This document shows, piece by piece, positions 5,409 to 5,699 of a stretch of DNA of 5,699 nt. Where the stretch lies: assembly GCA_030038695.1 (NCBI GenBank), contig JASHSN010000241.1, positions 1 to 5,699 of the forward strand. Direction: 5' to 3'. The notes under the pieces were generated by a model. The model searched no databases. It saw nothing but the letters and a program-made list of their open reading frames with translations, and was not told the origin of the DNA. The number at the start of each line of letters is the position of its first letter. Within the stretch, counting starts at the first letter, position 1. Position numbers and translations under genes: made by a program. The stretch is from Nitrososphaeraceae archaeon. GTDB lineage: Archaea > Thermoproteota > Nitrososphaeria > Nitrososphaerales > Nitrososphaeraceae.

Positions 5409-5438
5409 AAAGATTGGACACAATCTTTATAAATTGTA
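5409..5438 (+). promoter_or_regulatory. Promoter of the acetolactate synthase region with operator-like repeats
   Basis: A strong TATA element, CTTTATAAAT (5426-5435), lies about 29 bases before the ATG of a 29-codon ORF at 5460. It is overlapped by a perfect 8-base inverted repeat, TAAAGATT (5409-5416) and AATCTTTA (5423-5430), whose right arm enters the TATA box. A second small repeat, ACAAT (5421-5425) and ATTGT (5434-5438), encloses it. A protein bound here would block or direct TBP/TFB, as Lrp/AsnC-type regulators do in archaea; which regulator is unknown. Confidence 0.5.
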
Positions 5439-5459
5439 TTAACGCAACCTTTTTAGAAA

Positions 5460-5549
5460 ATGCCTGATGCTAACGGTGAAGAGTATCCCGTAGATTTTCA
5501 TCAACTGCAAGTACTTGTTCCAAGTGCAGCAGTTGGCATGATGCTGTAA
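5460..5549 (+). CDS. Short leader ORF (29 codons) before acetolactate synthase
   Basis: ATG at 5460 to TAA at 5547-5549. It sits at the expected position for a nearly leaderless start after the TATA box, so it would be the first ORF of the acetolactate synthase transcript. The last 14 residues contain three Leu and three Val (LQVLVPSAAVGMML), and a hairpin lies over these codons. That is reminiscent of bacterial leader peptides for branched-chain amino-acid genes. Archaeal attenuation of this kind is not something I can point to as established, and the ORF may instead be a stray or a truncated gene. No family is recognised. Confidence 0.35.
   Translation: MPDANGEEYPVDFHQLQVLVPSAAVGMML
5502..5535 (+). 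ncRNA. Possible RNA hairpin in the leader
   Basis: CAACTGC (5502-5508) pairs with GCAGTTG (5529-5535). Inside, ACTTG (5513-5517) pairs with CAAGT (5521-5525) around a TTC loop. An alternative pairing puts CTGC against GCAG next to the inner stem, with a four-base bulge. The structure covers codons 15-25 of the leader ORF. It is seen by eye only, with no folding energy computed. Confidence 0.35.
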
Positions 5550-5594
5550 ATAGAGTTCTGCACGTTGTTTTAGCAGGGCGTTGTTTGAAAAAAT

Positions 5595-5600
5595 AGGTGA
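5595..5600 (+). promoter_or_regulatory. Ribosome binding site AGGTGA upstream of acetolactate synthase
   Basis: AGGTGA matches the archaeal anti-Shine-Dalgarno complement. It lies 9 bases before an in-frame GTG at 5610 and 18 before the ATG at 5619, so it favours the GTG. The spacing to the ATG would be too long. Confidence 0.45.
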
Positions 5601-5618
5601 ACTGTGTAAGTGGTAGAA

Positions 5619-5699
5619 ATGATCGGCGCAAAAGCTTTGATTCGGGCTCTCGAAAAGGAGGGTGTGGACATAGTGTTTGGATTGCCAGGTGGGGCGAAC
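5619..5699 (+). CDS. ilvB: Acetolactate synthase large subunit, N-terminus (partial)
   Basis: The first 27 codons of a thiamine-diphosphate enzyme, cut by the window end in frame. GAKALIRALEKEGVDIVFG followed by LPGGAN is the typical N-terminus of acetolactate synthase (acetohydroxyacid synthase), the first enzyme of valine, leucine and isoleucine synthesis, which condenses pyruvate with pyruvate or 2-oxobutyrate. Other TPP enzymes of the same superfamily share this region, so the name rests on the family-like GxPGGAN motif and could change once the rest is seen. The start is ATG 5619 or GTG 5610 (three more residues); a TAA at 5607-5609 bars anything longer, and the AGGTGA site favours GTG. 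It lies about 185 bases downstream of a TATA box, with a short ORF and a hairpin between. Confidence 0.78.
   Translation, partial: MIGAKALIRALEKEGVDIVFGLPGGAN

Noticed and set aside
1..5699. CRISPR array, insertion sequence, tRNA or rRNA
   Set aside because: No regularly spaced repeats, no transposase motifs with terminal repeats, and no cloverleaf or rRNA-like sequence were seen on either strand.

Overview
The window looks archaeal, most likely from a Thaumarchaeota/Nitrososphaeria-type or related TACK lineage (inference, moderate confidence). Three things point that way. Several genes have TATA-like boxes about 26-40 bases upstream of the start and no Shine-Dalgarno motif. Two starts instead have GGTGA-type sites. 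There are also isolated small zinc-binding protein genes separated by long, AT-rich, poorly coding gaps. G+C is roughly 40% by eye, not computed. No mobile element, CRISPR array, tRNA or rRNA was recognised.

Layout. (1) Bases 1-1022, plus strand: the 3' end of an unidentified gene, then 20 bases later a MenA-like UbiA-family prenyltransferase, probably in one operon. (2) Bases 1023-2228: a low-coding stretch. It holds a possible tiny membrane protein on the minus strand, a 56-residue four-cysteine zinc-ribbon protein (minus strand) with a perfect palindrome just before its ATG, and a pair of diverged direct repeats. (3) Bases 2229-2366, plus strand: a 45-residue YHS-domain protein with its own TATA-like box. 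(4) Bases 2425-2938, minus strand: pterin-4a-carbinolamine dehydratase, followed by a candidate 41-56 residue gene of unknown function. (5) Bases 2939-3364: a divergent intergenic region with a hairpin and a cluster of GCGTA/TACGC motifs upstream of a TATA box. (6) Bases 3365-5271, plus strand: a zinc-dependent medium-chain dehydrogenase and an aldolase/thiolase that matches LsrF of the autoinducer-2 pathway closely. (7) Bases 5272-5699: a structured promoter and leader region with an inverted repeat over the TATA box, a 29-codon ORF and a hairpin. It leads into the first 27 codons of an acetolactate-synthase-type TPP enzyme, cut by the window edge.

How the genes may work together. The dehydrogenase and LsrF-like enzyme are adjacent and co-directional, so they may act on one carbonyl or sugar-phosphate substrate. 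The 56-base gap carries a second TATA-like element, so they can also be expressed separately. No lsr transporter, kinase, isomerase or regulator is in the window, so a role in AI-2 breakdown is not established here. The acetolactate synthase probably starts branched-chain amino-acid synthesis, and its leader has features that could support regulation. The most interesting leads are this leader, the palindrome at the zinc-ribbon gene, the LsrF-dehydrogenase pair and the unannotated small ORF after the pterin dehydratase.
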